A stretch of DNA of 36,300 nt from a virus. Positions 6,661 through 14,985 of the stretch are shown here, piece after piece. The stretch lies in IMG/VR virus record IMGVR_UViG_3300044530_000424, positions 1-36,300 of that record. One strand, 5' to 3'. A program made the translations under genes and the position numbers. The notes below the pieces were generated by a model. It did not search any database. It was not told the DNA's origin and saw only the letters and a program-made list of their open reading frames with translations. Each line of letters starts with the position of its first letter. Position 1 is the stretch's first letter.

Positions 6661-7932
6661 ATGATTTATTCTATTATTGAGCAGTTAAGATCTACCAATT
6701 CCCGACTAGGAAAAGAAACCATTTTAGAAGCAAACGTCAATAATGACCTTTTGAAATCGGTACTTACTAGAACATTTGCTCCTCATATCAATTATTATCA
6801 AAGGAAAATTCCAGCGTATTCTACATCAGGAAATTTAGACTTAAAAGAAGCTCTTGAACAACTAAATGACTTAGCCGATAGAAAAGTTACTGGAAATAAA
6901 GCCATTGAATTTTTGTCAAATATACTTTCATCAGTTTCTGCAAGAGATGCATTCGTTATTGAATGCATCATTAAGAAAGATTTAGGTTGCGGAATTGGTA
7001 TTCCTACTGTTAATAAAATATGGAAAGATTTAATTCCTACCTTTGATGTTATGCTTTGCTCTCCATTGAGTGATAAAGTTTTAGCAAAGATAAAATACCC
7101 TGCTATGGCTCAATTAAAAATGGACGGATTGCGATGTAATGTGGTTGTTAAAGACAATACAGTAACTTTCTATTCACGCAATGGAAAAACCTTTGATTTG
7201 CTTGGTAATCTTGAACAAGAATTCATTGATGCTGCTCGTGGATTAGATGTTGTTTTTGATGGTGAACTGTTGGTTACTAAAGATAGCAAGGTAGTCGATA
7301 GACAAACTGGTAATGGCATTCTTAATAAAGCGAATAAAGGTACTATAAGCGAAGAAGAAGCTAAGTTAGTTACTATGACAGTATGGGATATTATCTCGTA
7401 TGATAATTGGATTGCTGGTAAAGATTCAATGATTTATGTACACAGATATAATCGTCTTATCAGTCTGAATCTTCGCGGCAAAATCAATATAGTTCCAAGT
7501 ATAGAGGTCAGATCTTTAGATGAAGCTAAAATTGTCTATGAAAATTATTATGCCAAAGGATATGAAGGTATCATCCTTAAAAATACTGACAACATCTGGG
7601 AACCAAAACGATCTCAAACTCAGATTAAATTTAAAGGTGAAGAAACCGCATCCTTACACGTAGTAGGTATTCAACATGGTAATGGTAAATATGAAGGTCA
7701 GATTGGTTCTTTGATTTGTGAATCTGAAGATGGCGAATTGATGGTAAATGTTGGTTCAGGATTGACTGATGAAGATAGACTCCGAACAGATTTCATTGGT
7801 AAAATCATTGATGTGAAATACAACGCCAAAATCAAATCGAAAGGTTCTGATACCTGGTCACTGTTTTTACCACGTTTTCTTGAAATTCGCTTTGACCGCG
7901 ATACTGCTGATACTATCGACCACATCAAATAA
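6661..7932 (+). CDS. 30: ATP-dependent DNA ligase, T4 gp30 type
   Basis: 423 residues. It seals nicks during phage replication and repair. An N-terminal helical DNA-binding region spans about 1-125. The nucleotidyltransferase domain has motif I KMDGLR with adenylated Lys153, motif III-like FDGELLV, motif IV-like YEGIILK and motif V IKFKG. A C-terminal OB domain ends in LPRFLEIRFDR. Start: ATG 6661 has GGA seven bases upstream; a TTG at 6649 is in frame but lies on that ribosome site. It has its own promoter (6605). Confidence 0.92.
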   Translation: MIYSIIEQLRSTNSRLGKETILEANVNNDLLKSVLTRTFAPHINYYQRKIPAYSTSGNLDLKEALEQLNDLADRKVTGNKAIEFLSNILSSVSARDAFVIECIIKKDLGCGIGIPTVNKIWKDLIPTFDVMLCSPLSDKVLAKIKYPAMAQLKMDGLRCNVVVKDNTVTFYSRNGKTFDLLGNLEQEFIDAARGLDVVFDGELLVTKDSKVVDRQTGNGILNKANKGTISEEEAKLVTMTVWDIISYDNWIAGKDSMIYVHRYNRLISLNLRGKINIVPSIEVRSLDEAKIVYENYYAKGYEGIILKNTDNIWEPKRSQTQIKFKGEETASLHVVGIQHGNGKYEGQIGSLICESEDGELMVNVGSGLTDEDRLRTDFIGKIIDVKYNAKIKSKGSDTWSLFLPRFLEIRFDRDTADTIDHIK

Positions 7933-7934
7933 TA

Positions 7935-7963
7935 GTTGACAATCTGACAATATGGTTTATAAT
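7935..7963 (+). promoter_or_regulatory. Promoter (GTTGAC variant) for gene 7994
   Basis: -35 GTTGAC (7935-7940), 17 bp, TATAAT (7958-7963). It starts two bases after the ligase stop. Dyad ATGGTT (7952-7957) / AACCAT (7965-7970) flanks the -10. Confidence 0.8.
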
Positions 7964-7993
7964 GAACCATCTTAACTGAACTGAGGAATTAAA

Positions 7994-8377
7994 ATGATTT
8001 TTATCGATGAAACACGAACAAAGAAAAAACTTGTAATCAGAAAAGAAGATGGCATATTCTCTGATGCTATCGTAATTAAGTTTAAACATATTCCAATCTT
8101 TCTGATGATGATACAGAAACATTATGGTGAATTTTCTGAAGGTGAATCATTTGGAAAACACGAAGTTGTCAAAAGAGAAAATGGATTAGATACCATCGTT
8201 AAAAAGAAAGGATGTTCTGATGCCAGTTCAAAGTATGCAATAGGCAACTATGATGATATTGAAAGATTGTATGGTCTGGATTTTGAAGATTATCTTGTCA
8301 TTACTGAAGATGAATCTAAAGACTTGATTTTACAATTGGCTGATTATTACATTACGGTTATGAATGAAGAAAATTGA
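7994..8377 (+). CDS. Hypothetical protein (127 aa)
   Basis: ATG 7994 has a strong GAGGAA site 7 bases upstream. Alternating basic N-terminal and acidic C-terminal halves; the C-terminus (FEDYLVITEDESKDLILQLADYYITVM) is helical. No family is recognised. First gene of a small operon running to dsbA. Confidence 0.65.
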   Translation: MIFIDETRTKKKLVIRKEDGIFSDAIVIKFKHIPIFLMMIQKHYGEFSEGESFGKHEVVKRENGLDTIVKKKGCSDASSKYAIGNYDDIERLYGLDFEDYLVITEDESKDLILQLADYYITVMNEEN

Positions 8378-8525
8378 TATACTGTTAAGAATGATTGGTA
8401 ATAGGGTTGATAGGATTCCAAAACGAACTATGAATGCTAATAGATTGCACAAGATGCTAACAGGAAGAAACCAAAAGATGTACTTTCATGGGAGAACCAA
8501 CAGGTGGACGCGGTGGAAGAAATAG
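8364..8525 (+). CDS. Small very basic protein (53 aa)
   Basis: ATG 8364 lies within the end of the preceding gene in another frame. The product starts MKKIDILLRMIGNRVDRIPK and ends RTNRWTRWKK. It is strongly Arg/Lys-rich with no acidic patch, so nucleic-acid binding is possible. The ribosome site is weak; its filling of an otherwise empty 125-bp gap supports it. Confidence 0.45.
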   Translation: MKKIDILLRMIGNRVDRIPKRTMNANRLHKMLTGRNQKMYFHGRTNRWTRWKK

Positions 8526-8671
8526 TCGAATATAAACATAACTGGGTTAAGGCAGAATTGTCAGACCCAAAATATCGACATAAAGTTGTTAGATTGAAAA
8601 CTGATTATAAGAGAGACCAAAAGTCTCTAACTAAATTATTGAAACGTGAAATGGAGAATGAAAATGACTAA
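8504..8671 (+). CDS. Small hypothetical protein (55 aa), GTG start
   Basis: The frame is open between the previous and next gene. GTG 8504 has GGAG at 8491-8494, nine bases upstream; no usable ATG is present. The product is charged and helical (YKHNWVKAELSDPKY, then LTKLLKREMENEND) and overlaps the next gene's start by 8 bases. Function is unknown. Confidence 0.5.
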   Translation: MDAVEEIVEYKHNWVKAELSDPKYRHKVVRLKTDYKRDQKSLTKLLKREMENEND

Positions 8672-8915
8672 AGAAGATTTGATTAACCAATTAAAAATAT
8701 CAGAAGTTACTATTAACTTTACGAAAAAGGATGGAACCGACAGAATATTGGTAGGAACATTGGATCCTGACAAATTGCCGGTTCGTGAATCTACTGAACA
8801 GAAAGAACGTAAAGAATCAACAACTGATGCTATTGCAGTATACGACATTGAGAATGAAGGATGGCGCTCATTCAATTTTGCTAATGTAAATTTTATTAAT
8901 GGAGAACCACAATGA
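8664..8915 (+). CDS. WYL_2 / SH3-like beta-barrel small phage protein (83 aa)
   Basis: Starts at ATG 8664 after GGAG. The pattern INFTKKDGTDRILVGTL followed by VYDIENEGWRSFNFANV is the one I recall for the phage WYL_2 / DUF2693 family, a small SH3-like (Sm-like) barrel. No biochemical role is established to my knowledge. ATGA overlap with the next micro-ORF. Confidence 0.6.
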   Translation: MTKEDLINQLKISEVTINFTKKDGTDRILVGTLDPDKLPVRESTEQKERKESTTDAIAVYDIENEGWRSFNFANVNFINGEPQ

Positions 8916-8992
8916 TTTTATTATACTTGGTAACTGGTGCTACTATTGCTACTGGAATCTGGTTAACTATCTACACACTGAAAGGATTATAA
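8912..8992 (+). CDS. 26-residue single-span membrane peptide
   Basis: ATGA overlap with the upstream stop, GGAG six bases before the ATG. The sequence is almost entirely one hydrophobic helix (MILLYLVTGATIATGIWLTI) with a short basic end. It ends one base before the next gene's start. Function is unknown. Confidence 0.5.
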   Translation: MILLYLVTGATIATGIWLTIYTLKGL

Positions 8993-8993
8993 T

Positions 8994-9395
8994 ATGGTCT
9001 GGTTTACTAACGAAAAAAAGATACAAGAATTAGCAAACAACCTTGCTAATCTGCATGTTAAGTTTGATAATCTTAAACGTAAGAATAATGAGTTAGAAGA
9101 TAAAATATCCAATTTAGATATTCAACTTACAAGACTTCAAGTAGATAATCGTAATCTTAAAATTGCTTTCAGTGAGAATTTTAAAAAATCAGTAACCACG
9201 TTTCCAGCAACTCCAAGTTTGGTTGACCATTCTAACATAGTTACTAATGCTAATATAGTTTCAACCGTGGTACCCAATCCATACAGCACTAATGATATTA
9301 TTAGCAGTTCATCATATGCAAGTTCTTATGATTGTGCTTATAGTTCTGATTCATCTTCATGTTCTGACTCATCTTCATCTTGCTCATCTGACTAA
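8994..9395 (+). CDS. Coiled-coil protein with Ser/Cys-rich tail (133 aa)
   Basis: Residues about 5-62 form a heptad-patterned coiled coil (KIQELANNLANLHVKFDNL and onward). A linker is followed by a tail from about residue 100 that is mostly Ser with four Cys and Tyr/Asp (SSCSDSSSSCSSD). This low-complexity tail is unusual in this compact genome. Oligomerisation through the coil is likely; the tail could bind metal or be a phosphorylation or disulfide target, which is speculation. Confidence 0.65.
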   Translation: MVWFTNEKKIQELANNLANLHVKFDNLKRKNNELEDKISNLDIQLTRLQVDNRNLKIAFSENFKKSVTTFPATPSLVDHSNIVTNANIVSTVVPNPYSTNDIISSSSYASSYDCAYSSDSSSCSDSSSSCSSD

Positions 9396-9407
9396 TAGGA
9401 ATATATT

Positions 9408-9659
9408 ATGACAACCATTTCAAATCCAAAAGACCAAGAAAAAATCCGTACTATGTTATCTGAAATTTCTAATTCATATACTCGGATTTCAGCGGAACGC
9501 GATCTTATTAACGAAACTATTCAAGCACTTTCTGAAGACTTTGAAATCGACAAGAAAATTCTTCGTAAAATGGCGCAAATATTCCATAAGCAGAATTATA
9601 CTGAAGTTGAGAACGAACAAGAAGAGCTTGCACTATTATACGAATCTATTGTAAAATAA
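9408..9659 (+). CDS. dsbA: DsbA-like double-stranded DNA-binding transcription factor
   Basis: 83 residues. The pattern SNSYTRISAERDLI...DKKILRKMAQIFHKQ matches, from recall, the T4-like DsbA family. In T4, DsbA is encoded beside rnh and gene 33, binds late promoter regions and stimulates late transcription. Here rnh is one gene away, which supports the call. The product is all-helical and charged, and AGGA precedes the ATG. A new promoter begins immediately after its stop. Confidence 0.7.
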   Translation: MTTISNPKDQEKIRTMLSEISNSYTRISAERDLINETIQALSEDFEIDKKILRKMAQIFHKQNYTEVENEQEELALLYESIVK

Positions 9660-9660
9660 T

Positions 9661-9689
9661 GTGTACATAACACAAGGATGTGTTATAAT
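9661..9689 (+). promoter_or_regulatory. GTGTAC-type promoter for gene 9720
   Basis: -35 GTGTAC (9661-9666), 17 bp, TATAAT (9684-9689). It starts one base after the dsbA stop. A local dyad AACAC 9669-9673 / GTGTT 9680-9684 lies in the spacer. Confidence 0.8.
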
Positions 9690-9719
9690 AGACTTTTATT
9701 AAACTTACCGAGATCAACC

Positions 9720-10856
9720 ATGGGAAAGACAATATCACTAAAACCAACCTCATCGTCAAAGGCTGAAAAACAAGCCTTAAAACGTAGATCTCTTATAGAC
9801 AGAGTAGACGCAAAATTCAAAGGCGTCGGAGAACCACAAATATCATTTCTGAATTACAGACTAGATTTGATGCATGCTTTAAATTGGTTTAATGTTTATG
9901 CATCAAACATAGACAAAAAGAAATGGACTCTAGCATCAATTGAAGATAAGAAACAAAGGTTGTTATTGTCAAACCTAGACGACTCTCTATTTAGACAACT
10001 AGGAGTGTTAATTCGCTTAAGAGACAATGGACAATATCTCGATGACAAAGAATTAAAATTCATTAGCGATAGAATTTCTCAATTAGAAAAAATTGCTACT
10101 ACTCCTAAAGAAATAAAAGAGAATGGCATTGCTCCTAAGTCTAAACCAATAGTTACTATTGATAAGAATAAATTAGAAGCAATTCAGTTTGCTTGTGAAA
10201 TTGATGGTGAGATAGATGAGTTTATAAAATCTGGATATCCTAGAACATTTGAATTCAAAAATTCGGTAAAGACTATTAGTGGATCAGCTGCTAAACAGGT
10301 TCCTCCTTTATATAAGCCACTAATAATGGAAATTGAAGAAGCACTAGAAGGATCCTGTGATCAATTAAATGAAGCATATTCGCATGTCAAGACGGTACAA
10401 TTGAAACATTTCTTAAAAATGCTAAAGGATTTAATATCATCGTGTTCTCAACATGTTGTTAGCATCAGAAAGCCAAAAGTGATTAAACAGAAATCACCTG
10501 GAGAATTAGTAAAGAATCTTAAATATCTTCCAAAATTTGAAGAACTTAATATCAAATCTGAAAATCCTATTAAGTTAGTAGAATGCCAGGAAGTGTGGCT
10601 ATATGATACTGTTAATCGTAAACTGTTTAATTATAAAGCAGTAAAGGACCAAAAGCTATCGGTACATGGAACATCCATTAGTGGATTTGACGTAGAAACT
10701 TCATTGGTCAAGAGTATCAGAAAGCCTGAAGTGATTAAGGAATTCATCGGAAATAAAAAGGACTTTGCTATTAAATTTTCTGAATTAACAACTCGTCCTC
10801 AGAAGCCAAATGGCAGAACAAATGCTAATATTATTATTTTAAAAATCTTTTCATAA
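9720..10856 (+). CDS. Conserved-looking hypothetical protein (378 aa) between dsbA and rnh
   Basis: Start set at ATG 9720 (MGKTISLKPTSSSKAEKQ), downstream of the promoter; an earlier in-frame codon at 9678 overlaps the -10. The protein is helical and Lys-rich, with a long internal helix-rich region and a C-terminal segment (VWLYDTVNRKLFNYKAV) that looks beta-rich. No catalytic motif is seen. Its place beside rnh suggests a replication or recombination accessory role, but this is positional inference only. It ends 12 bases before rnh. Confidence 0.7.
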   Translation: MGKTISLKPTSSSKAEKQALKRRSLIDRVDAKFKGVGEPQISFLNYRLDLMHALNWFNVYASNIDKKKWTLASIEDKKQRLLLSNLDDSLFRQLGVLIRLRDNGQYLDDKELKFISDRISQLEKIATTPKEIKENGIAPKSKPIVTIDKNKLEAIQFACEIDGEIDEFIKSGYPRTFEFKNSVKTISGSAAKQVPPLYKPLIMEIEEALEGSCDQLNEAYSHVKTVQLKHFLKMLKDLISSCSQHVVSIRKPKVIKQKSPGELVKNLKYLPKFEELNIKSENPIKLVECQEVWLYDTVNRKLFNYKAVKDQKLSVHGTSISGFDVETSLVKSIRKPEVIKEFIGNKKDFAIKFSELTTRPQKPNGRTNANIIILKIFS

Positions 10857-10868
10857 CTGGAGAACATA

Positions 10869-11762
10869 TTGATTATTATCGACTATTCACAAGTGGCATT
10901 GGCATCTATCTTTATGTTTGAAAAAGATCTCACTTCAGATGATGTAGAAAAGAATAAGGATATTATTAGACACGCAATTCTTACTAGTATCCTTTCCAAT
11001 AAGAAAAAATTCGAATCTGAATTTGGTAATGATGTAGTATTGGCATGTGACGGATTTAATTATTGGAGAAAATCTGAATTTGCTCCTTATAAAGCAGCAA
11101 GAAAAAAAGCTAGAGACGATTCTAAACTAGATTGGAAATTTGTATTTGAGATTTTGTCTGAAACGAGAGAAGACTTACAAAAGTATTTTCCTTATAAAGT
11201 CATTAGGATTGAAAGAGCAGAAGCTGATGACATTATTGCTTGTCTATCAAAATGGACTCAGACTAATGATTTAATGTCTGAAGGCATTGAACCTATTCCT
11301 AAAAGAACTCTTATTATAAGTTCTGATAAGGACTTTAAGCAATTGCATAAGTATTCCAATATTAAACAATACAGTCCAATGTTTAAGAAGTATGTCGAGA
11401 AACCTCCAAAGGTACTGGACTTTATTAATGAACATATTGCAAAGGGAGATGCTAGCGACGGAATTCCCAATATACTAAGTGTTGATAATAGTTTTATTGA
11501 CAAGATTAGACAAAAGTCAATGACTAAACCTAGATTGGAAGAATTCATAAAACATGGAATTGGAGCTTGCAAAACGGAAGACGAAATCAGAAATTGGCAT
11601 CGAAATGAATTGTTAATCTCATTTGATAAAATTCCAATAGATATTGAAGAGTCTATACTGAAGGCCTTTAATGAACCTGCTAAAGGTAATAAGAGTGAAA
11701 TATTTAACTACTTAGTCAAAAACAGAATGAGACTACTACTAAACGATATTGATAGTTTCTAA
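10869..11762 (+). CDS. rnh: RNase H / 5'-3' exonuclease, T4 Rnh type
   Basis: 297 residues (T4 Rnh is 305). It removes RNA primers and a short DNA stretch from Okazaki fragments. It aligns along its length with T4 RNase H: IIIDYSQVAL (Asp5), ACDGFNYWR (Asp61), YKAARKKAR arch, ERAEADDIIACL (Glu118, Asp120, Asp121), SSDKDFKQLHKY (Asp153, Asp155) and GDASDGIPN. Start is TTG 10869, with GGAG 6 bases upstream; no better ATG exists. This FEN/PIN-like metal-binding site is intact. Confidence 0.92.
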   Translation: MIIIDYSQVALASIFMFEKDLTSDDVEKNKDIIRHAILTSILSNKKKFESEFGNDVVLACDGFNYWRKSEFAPYKAARKKARDDSKLDWKFVFEILSETREDLQKYFPYKVIRIERAEADDIIACLSKWTQTNDLMSEGIEPIPKRTLIISSDKDFKQLHKYSNIKQYSPMFKKYVEKPPKVLDFINEHIAKGDASDGIPNILSVDNSFIDKIRQKSMTKPRLEEFIKHGIGACKTEDEIRNWHRNELLISFDKIPIDIEESILKAFNEPAKGNKSEIFNYLVKNRMRLLLNDIDSF

Positions 11763-11777
11763 CAACAAAGGAAAATT

Positions 11778-12335
11778 ATGGAATTGAATAAACGTGAAAG
11801 CGTACCAGAAATGTTACAACGATTTAATGATGGTGATACTCTTACATTATTAAAGCAGAATTTCAGTAATGAAAGCCTTAAAATGCTATTTGGTTATGGG
11901 TTTATTCCAAAAGGTAAGTGGCTTTTGCCTGAAGGAACTCCACCTTACAGAGAAGATGCTGCTCCTGTCGGTATGGCAAGGGCAAATCTCTGGATGGAGA
12001 TTAAAAAGTTTGAAAGATTCATGAGAGCAGATTTGAATAAACTAAGACGCGAACAGTTGTTCATTCAACTCTTAGAAGAATTACATCCATTAGAATCAAA
12101 ATTAGTATTAGCTATTAAGGACCAGACTATACCAGATCTCTATCCTAACATTACACTAGACAAAGTAGTCGATGCAGGATTCTTCATTTGGCCGCATGGT
12201 ATTGATGAAACCGAATATAGAAATTCTGTAAAGAATAAGGAGGTCAAACCAGCACCAATCCCAAAGTCAGAATCGAACCCACCAGTCTCTGGAAAAAAAC
12301 GAGTACAGAAACAAAAGACAGTAGAAAACACTTAG
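11778..12335 (+). CDS. DUF6433-like conserved phage protein (185 aa)
   Basis: AGGA precedes ATG 11778. The segments KMLFGYGFIPKGKWLLPEGTPPY and later RANLWMEIKKFERFM resemble a family found in T4-like cyano- and vibriophages that I recall as DUF6433. The C-terminus (about 155-185) is a Pro/Lys-rich basic tail. It sits directly behind rnh. Function is not known; association with replication or late transcription is positional inference. Confidence 0.6.
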   Translation: MELNKRESVPEMLQRFNDGDTLTLLKQNFSNESLKMLFGYGFIPKGKWLLPEGTPPYREDAAPVGMARANLWMEIKKFERFMRADLNKLRREQLFIQLLEELHPLESKLVLAIKDQTIPDLYPNITLDKVVDAGFFIWPHGIDETEYRNSVKNKEVKPAPIPKSESNPPVSGKKRVQKQKTVENT

Positions 12336-12389
12336 ATAGCATTCAGGTCTTATTAATCAAATTATCACAATTCTTATTAGGAGTTTAAA

Positions 12390-12545
12390 ATGATCAAATC
12401 TTGCAACTGCCCAGATAATACACCTGCTGCAAAATGCCAAACTGAAACTTATGGGAAAGGCCAACGAGTATGGACTCAGGATAAGGGTATTGCAAAGGCA
12501 TGTACAATTTGTGGTGCTAGAGGTGACGGAAGCAAAAAGAAATAA
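12390..12545 (+). CDS. Small Cys-rich zinc-binding-like protein (51 aa)
   Basis: AGGAG precedes ATG 12390. Cys at positions 5, 7, 16, 38 and 41 (CNCPDN..., CTIC) and a basic tail (GDGSKKK) make a zinc-ribbon-like unit; YGKGQRVW is a conserved-looking block recalled from other T4-like phages. A promoter follows immediately after its stop. Confidence 0.65.
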   Translation: MIKSCNCPDNTPAAKCQTETYGKGQRVWTQDKGIAKACTICGARGDGSKKK

Positions 12546-12546
12546 T

Positions 12547-12576
12547 GTTTACAAATGTGGCATTTTGAATTATAAT
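12547..12576 (+). promoter_or_regulatory. Promoter (GTTTAC variant) for the MazG-like gene
   Basis: -35 GTTTAC (12547-12552), then 18 bp, or TTTACA with 17 bp, to TATAAT (12571-12576). The only one of the 19 copies whose hexamer-to-hexamer distance departs from 17. Confidence 0.7.
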
Positions 12577-12596
12577 TAATTTTTTTGGAGTTTAAT

Positions 12597-13001
12597 ATGA
12601 GTACAAATTTTGTAAAAGATATTTCTGACATGCACACCAAGTTTGGTGTTAACACTACAGTTAATAAGTTTGATAAAGAAAGATTAACAGCATTTCTGGA
12701 TTTTAGAATTGGGTGTTTGCAGGAAGAATTAGATGAACTTAAACATGCTGAAAATGCTGATGATGCGGTAGATGCCTTAATAGATCTAATAGTATTCGCA
12801 GTAGGTACCTTAGATGTGTACCAGGTTGACTCTGTTAAAGCCTGGCAAAGAGTGTATGATGCTAATATTGTTAAAGAAGTAGGAATTAAGGAAGGTAGAC
12901 CCAATCCTTTTGGATTACCCGATCTAATTAAACCAGAAGGTTGGGTTGCTCCATCACATGTAGATAATGTTGGTTTATTAGATATAGTGTTTGCGGATTG
13001 A
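12597..13001 (+). CDS. MazG-like all-alpha nucleotide pyrophosphohydrolase
   Basis: 134 residues. The Mg-binding helix pair is visible: EELDEL (ExxE) near residues 43-48 and DDAVDALIDLIVFAVG (acidic helix) near 56-71, followed by the PNPFGLPDL region seen in phage phosphoribosyl-ATP-pyrophosphatase-like proteins. It should hydrolyse an NTP to NMP and PPi. Given a dCMP hydroxymethylase nearby, it may act as the dCTPase/dUTPase that T4 encodes as gp56, which belongs to the same superfamily; this is inference. Start ATG 12597 after TTGGAG; the TTG at 12585 is the ribosome site. Confidence 0.75.
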   Translation: MSTNFVKDISDMHTKFGVNTTVNKFDKERLTAFLDFRIGCLQEELDELKHAENADDAVDALIDLIVFAVGTLDVYQVDSVKAWQRVYDANIVKEVGIKEGRPNPFGLPDLIKPEGWVAPSHVDNVGLLDIVFAD

Positions 13002-13002
13002 T

Positions 13003-13983
13003 ATGTATTCTCTGACGGCCTTTGCATCGATATACGACAACAAAACTCACCGTCAAGTAAGCCATAACACCTGGGAGTCGTTTGAGAAAATGCTATATGG
13101 CATGTCAAAACTTCCAGGTTATAAACTTAAAAAGGGAGAATTCAGAGCGCCTAAAGGTGTTAAGGCTTCTCCCTTAATCACACCAGCTTCTTATAGAGAA
13201 GGAACAACCCGTTCTAATGATGCTGTTGTAGAATGGTCTGGTTGGGCTGCACTTGATATTGATAACCATGTCTTTAAAGGAAACCTTAAAGAAGAGTTAA
13301 GTGAGAAATATGGAAAGACCTATTTTGTATGCTATTCTACATCAGGGTCAACGGTAGAACATCCTAAATTTAGACTAGTATTTCCATTAACTGGTTCTGT
13401 GAAAAAGGAAAAGATAAAACATTTTTGGTTTGCCTTGAATAGAGAGTTTGACGATCTTGGTGATGGTCAAACAAAGGATCTTTCCAGAATGTATTACGTG
13501 CCTGCGATTTATCCTAATGCTTATAATTTTATCTTTACTAATATTGGTGAGATTATAGACCCTGATAGATTAATGTTCAATCATCAGTATGAGCAACCGC
13601 GAGGACCTCTAAGTATATTAGAACAGATGCCGTCAGATATTCAAAAAATGATACTAGCTCAAAGAGCAGATATGCTTGAGGAAATCTCGCATAAGAATTA
13701 TTCGTGGTCTTCTTATGAGGATTGTCCGTTCGTAAACAAAAAAATGATTCATGAGTATAGTTCTATAGCACATACCGATGGTTCTGGAAGATATGCGATG
13801 ATGTATAAAATCATGACAAGTATTGCGTGTAATGCTATAAGAAGAAAGTATCCATTGAATGCTGTACAATTGGAAGAATTAATCCGTCAATTGGACAGAA
13901 ACACTTCTAACTGTTATTCTAAGCGTCCTCTTCATACCGAGTCATCTAGAGCAATAGAATATGCTTATAGGAATATTAACTAA
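13003..13983 (+). CDS. Archaeo-eukaryotic-primase-like (prim-pol / VirE-N type) protein
   Basis: 326 residues. The core resembles small plasmid and phage prim-pols: WAALDIDNH gives the metal-binding D-h-D (Asp85, Asp87), then YSTSGSTVEHPKFRLVFPL at 111-129, and DLSRMYYVP. This points to primer synthesis or RepB-like replication. The C-terminal third is helical and Arg-rich, perhaps a helicase-interaction or PriCT-like region. T4 uses a different primase (gp61), so this may be an alternative or additional one. It starts one base after the MazG-like gene. Confidence 0.6.
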   Translation: MYSLTAFASIYDNKTHRQVSHNTWESFEKMLYGMSKLPGYKLKKGEFRAPKGVKASPLITPASYREGTTRSNDAVVEWSGWAALDIDNHVFKGNLKEELSEKYGKTYFVCYSTSGSTVEHPKFRLVFPLTGSVKKEKIKHFWFALNREFDDLGDGQTKDLSRMYYVPAIYPNAYNFIFTNIGEIIDPDRLMFNHQYEQPRGPLSILEQMPSDIQKMILAQRADMLEEISHKNYSWSSYEDCPFVNKKMIHEYSSIAHTDGSGRYAMMYKIMTSIACNAIRRKYPLNAVQLEELIRQLDRNTSNCYSKRPLHTESSRAIEYAYRNIN

Positions 13984-13984
13984 T

Positions 13985-14013
13985 GTGTACAAATATAGAA
14001 ATTAAGTTATAAT
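13985..14013 (+). promoter_or_regulatory. GTGTAC-type promoter for gene 14033
   Basis: -35 GTGTAC (13985-13990), 17 bp, TATAAT (14008-14013), directly after the stop at 13983. Dyad AAATTAA (13999-14005) / TTAATTT (14015-14021) is centred on the -10. Confidence 0.8.
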
Positions 14014-14032
14014 ATTAATTTATGAGAATTAT

Positions 14033-14575
14033 ATGATTAGAAAAATAGCATTAATGCTAAAAGATGCTGGAACAGTTGAGATTGACAAAGATACTATTCA
14101 TAATGATGTACATTTAATGGCTTCTAGTATTTTTGAAAAACCTTTCATGAGAAAGGAAAGATCATTTGAACAAGTGTATGAACACTGCGCGTATACTGCT
14201 ATCGAGTATGCTCTTGCTAATGTTATTGACGGACAACGCAATCCTTTAAAATTCGATAAGACTAATCCTGAGTCTTACAAATATGATGTTATTAAGGACG
14301 ATTTGAAATTTGAAGTAAAGAAACATGCTTTTAACAATTCCTATTTTACATATCAAAAGTCTAATATTAATACATTTCTTAAGCACTGTCAAACATTAGA
14401 CTATTTGGTAACTGCTACAATGGCAACTAATGTTGATTCTTACTTAATAGATTTTTACATGATTATTAATGCAAAGAAATTCTCAGATAATTTCAAGCAA
14501 TCAAAATTTAATGAAGGATGGTATTATGACCATCGATTCAATAATGACAATATTATTATTAAAACCCTGGAGTGA
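14033..14575 (+). CDS. Possible PD-(D/E)XK-type nuclease (180 aa)
   Basis: The centre carries YDVIKDDLKFEVKKHAF, with Asp85 followed by Glu94-Val-Lys96, the D...ExK spacing of the restriction-endonuclease fold, preceded by a helix with acidic residues (EQVYEHCAYTAIEYAL). The following YLVTATM strand fits the fold. The family is not one I can name. It heads the operon that contains dCMP hydroxymethylase, so cleavage of unmodified DNA is conceivable, but this is inference from position. Confidence 0.45.
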   Translation: MIRKIALMLKDAGTVEIDKDTIHNDVHLMASSIFEKPFMRKERSFEQVYEHCAYTAIEYALANVIDGQRNPLKFDKTNPESYKYDVIKDDLKFEVKKHAFNNSYFTYQKSNINTFLKHCQTLDYLVTATMATNVDSYLIDFYMIINAKKFSDNFKQSKFNEGWYYDHRFNNDNIIIKTLE

Positions 14576-14577
14576 AT

Positions 14578-14985
14578 ATGACTGAAGCAAAACGTAAATC
14601 TGTTGAAGTATTAGAAGAAGCAATTGCTCTTCAAATTAAGAAAGGTAATGATTACCAGAATTCTGCATCAAGAGTAAGACAGGCAGATTACTATCCTCAC
14701 GGAATCAATAGTATTTTAGATACTATTAATGCTAAAGTCTTACGAATGTTTTCTGTTATTGAAACAATGGAAGCGGGTGGATCTGTCAATTTTGAATCAA
14801 TCGAGGATTCTGCTATCGATGGAATCAATTACTTATCATTCTTAGTTTCATACATGAGAGGTGAAATCGATGGTCAACAACCTGATAGAGATATTTTCAA
14901 TAAGACGGGTCAACAAAATCGTGCCTTAATTCCTACTAAATTCAGAACACAAACTGGCGGCAATATTATTGGAGTAAACAAATAA
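14578..14985 (+). CDS. DUF1599-like (nucleotide-modification-associated) protein
   Basis: 135 residues. KKGNDYQNSA followed by INSILDTINAKVLRMFSVIE and IEDSAIDGINYLSFLVSYM follows the pattern of the DUF1599 / Nmad1 family ('KN.DYG', then an Asn/Lys helix and a D..NY helix). That family is linked by gene context to modified-base synthesis in phages. It lies between a possible nuclease and dCMP hydroxymethylase. ATG 14578 follows GGAG; TAATG overlap with the next gene. Confidence 0.55.
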   Translation: MTEAKRKSVEVLEEAIALQIKKGNDYQNSASRVRQADYYPHGINSILDTINAKVLRMFSVIETMEAGGSVNFESIEDSAIDGINYLSFLVSYMRGEIDGQQPDRDIFNKTGQQNRALIPTKFRTQTGGNIIGVNK

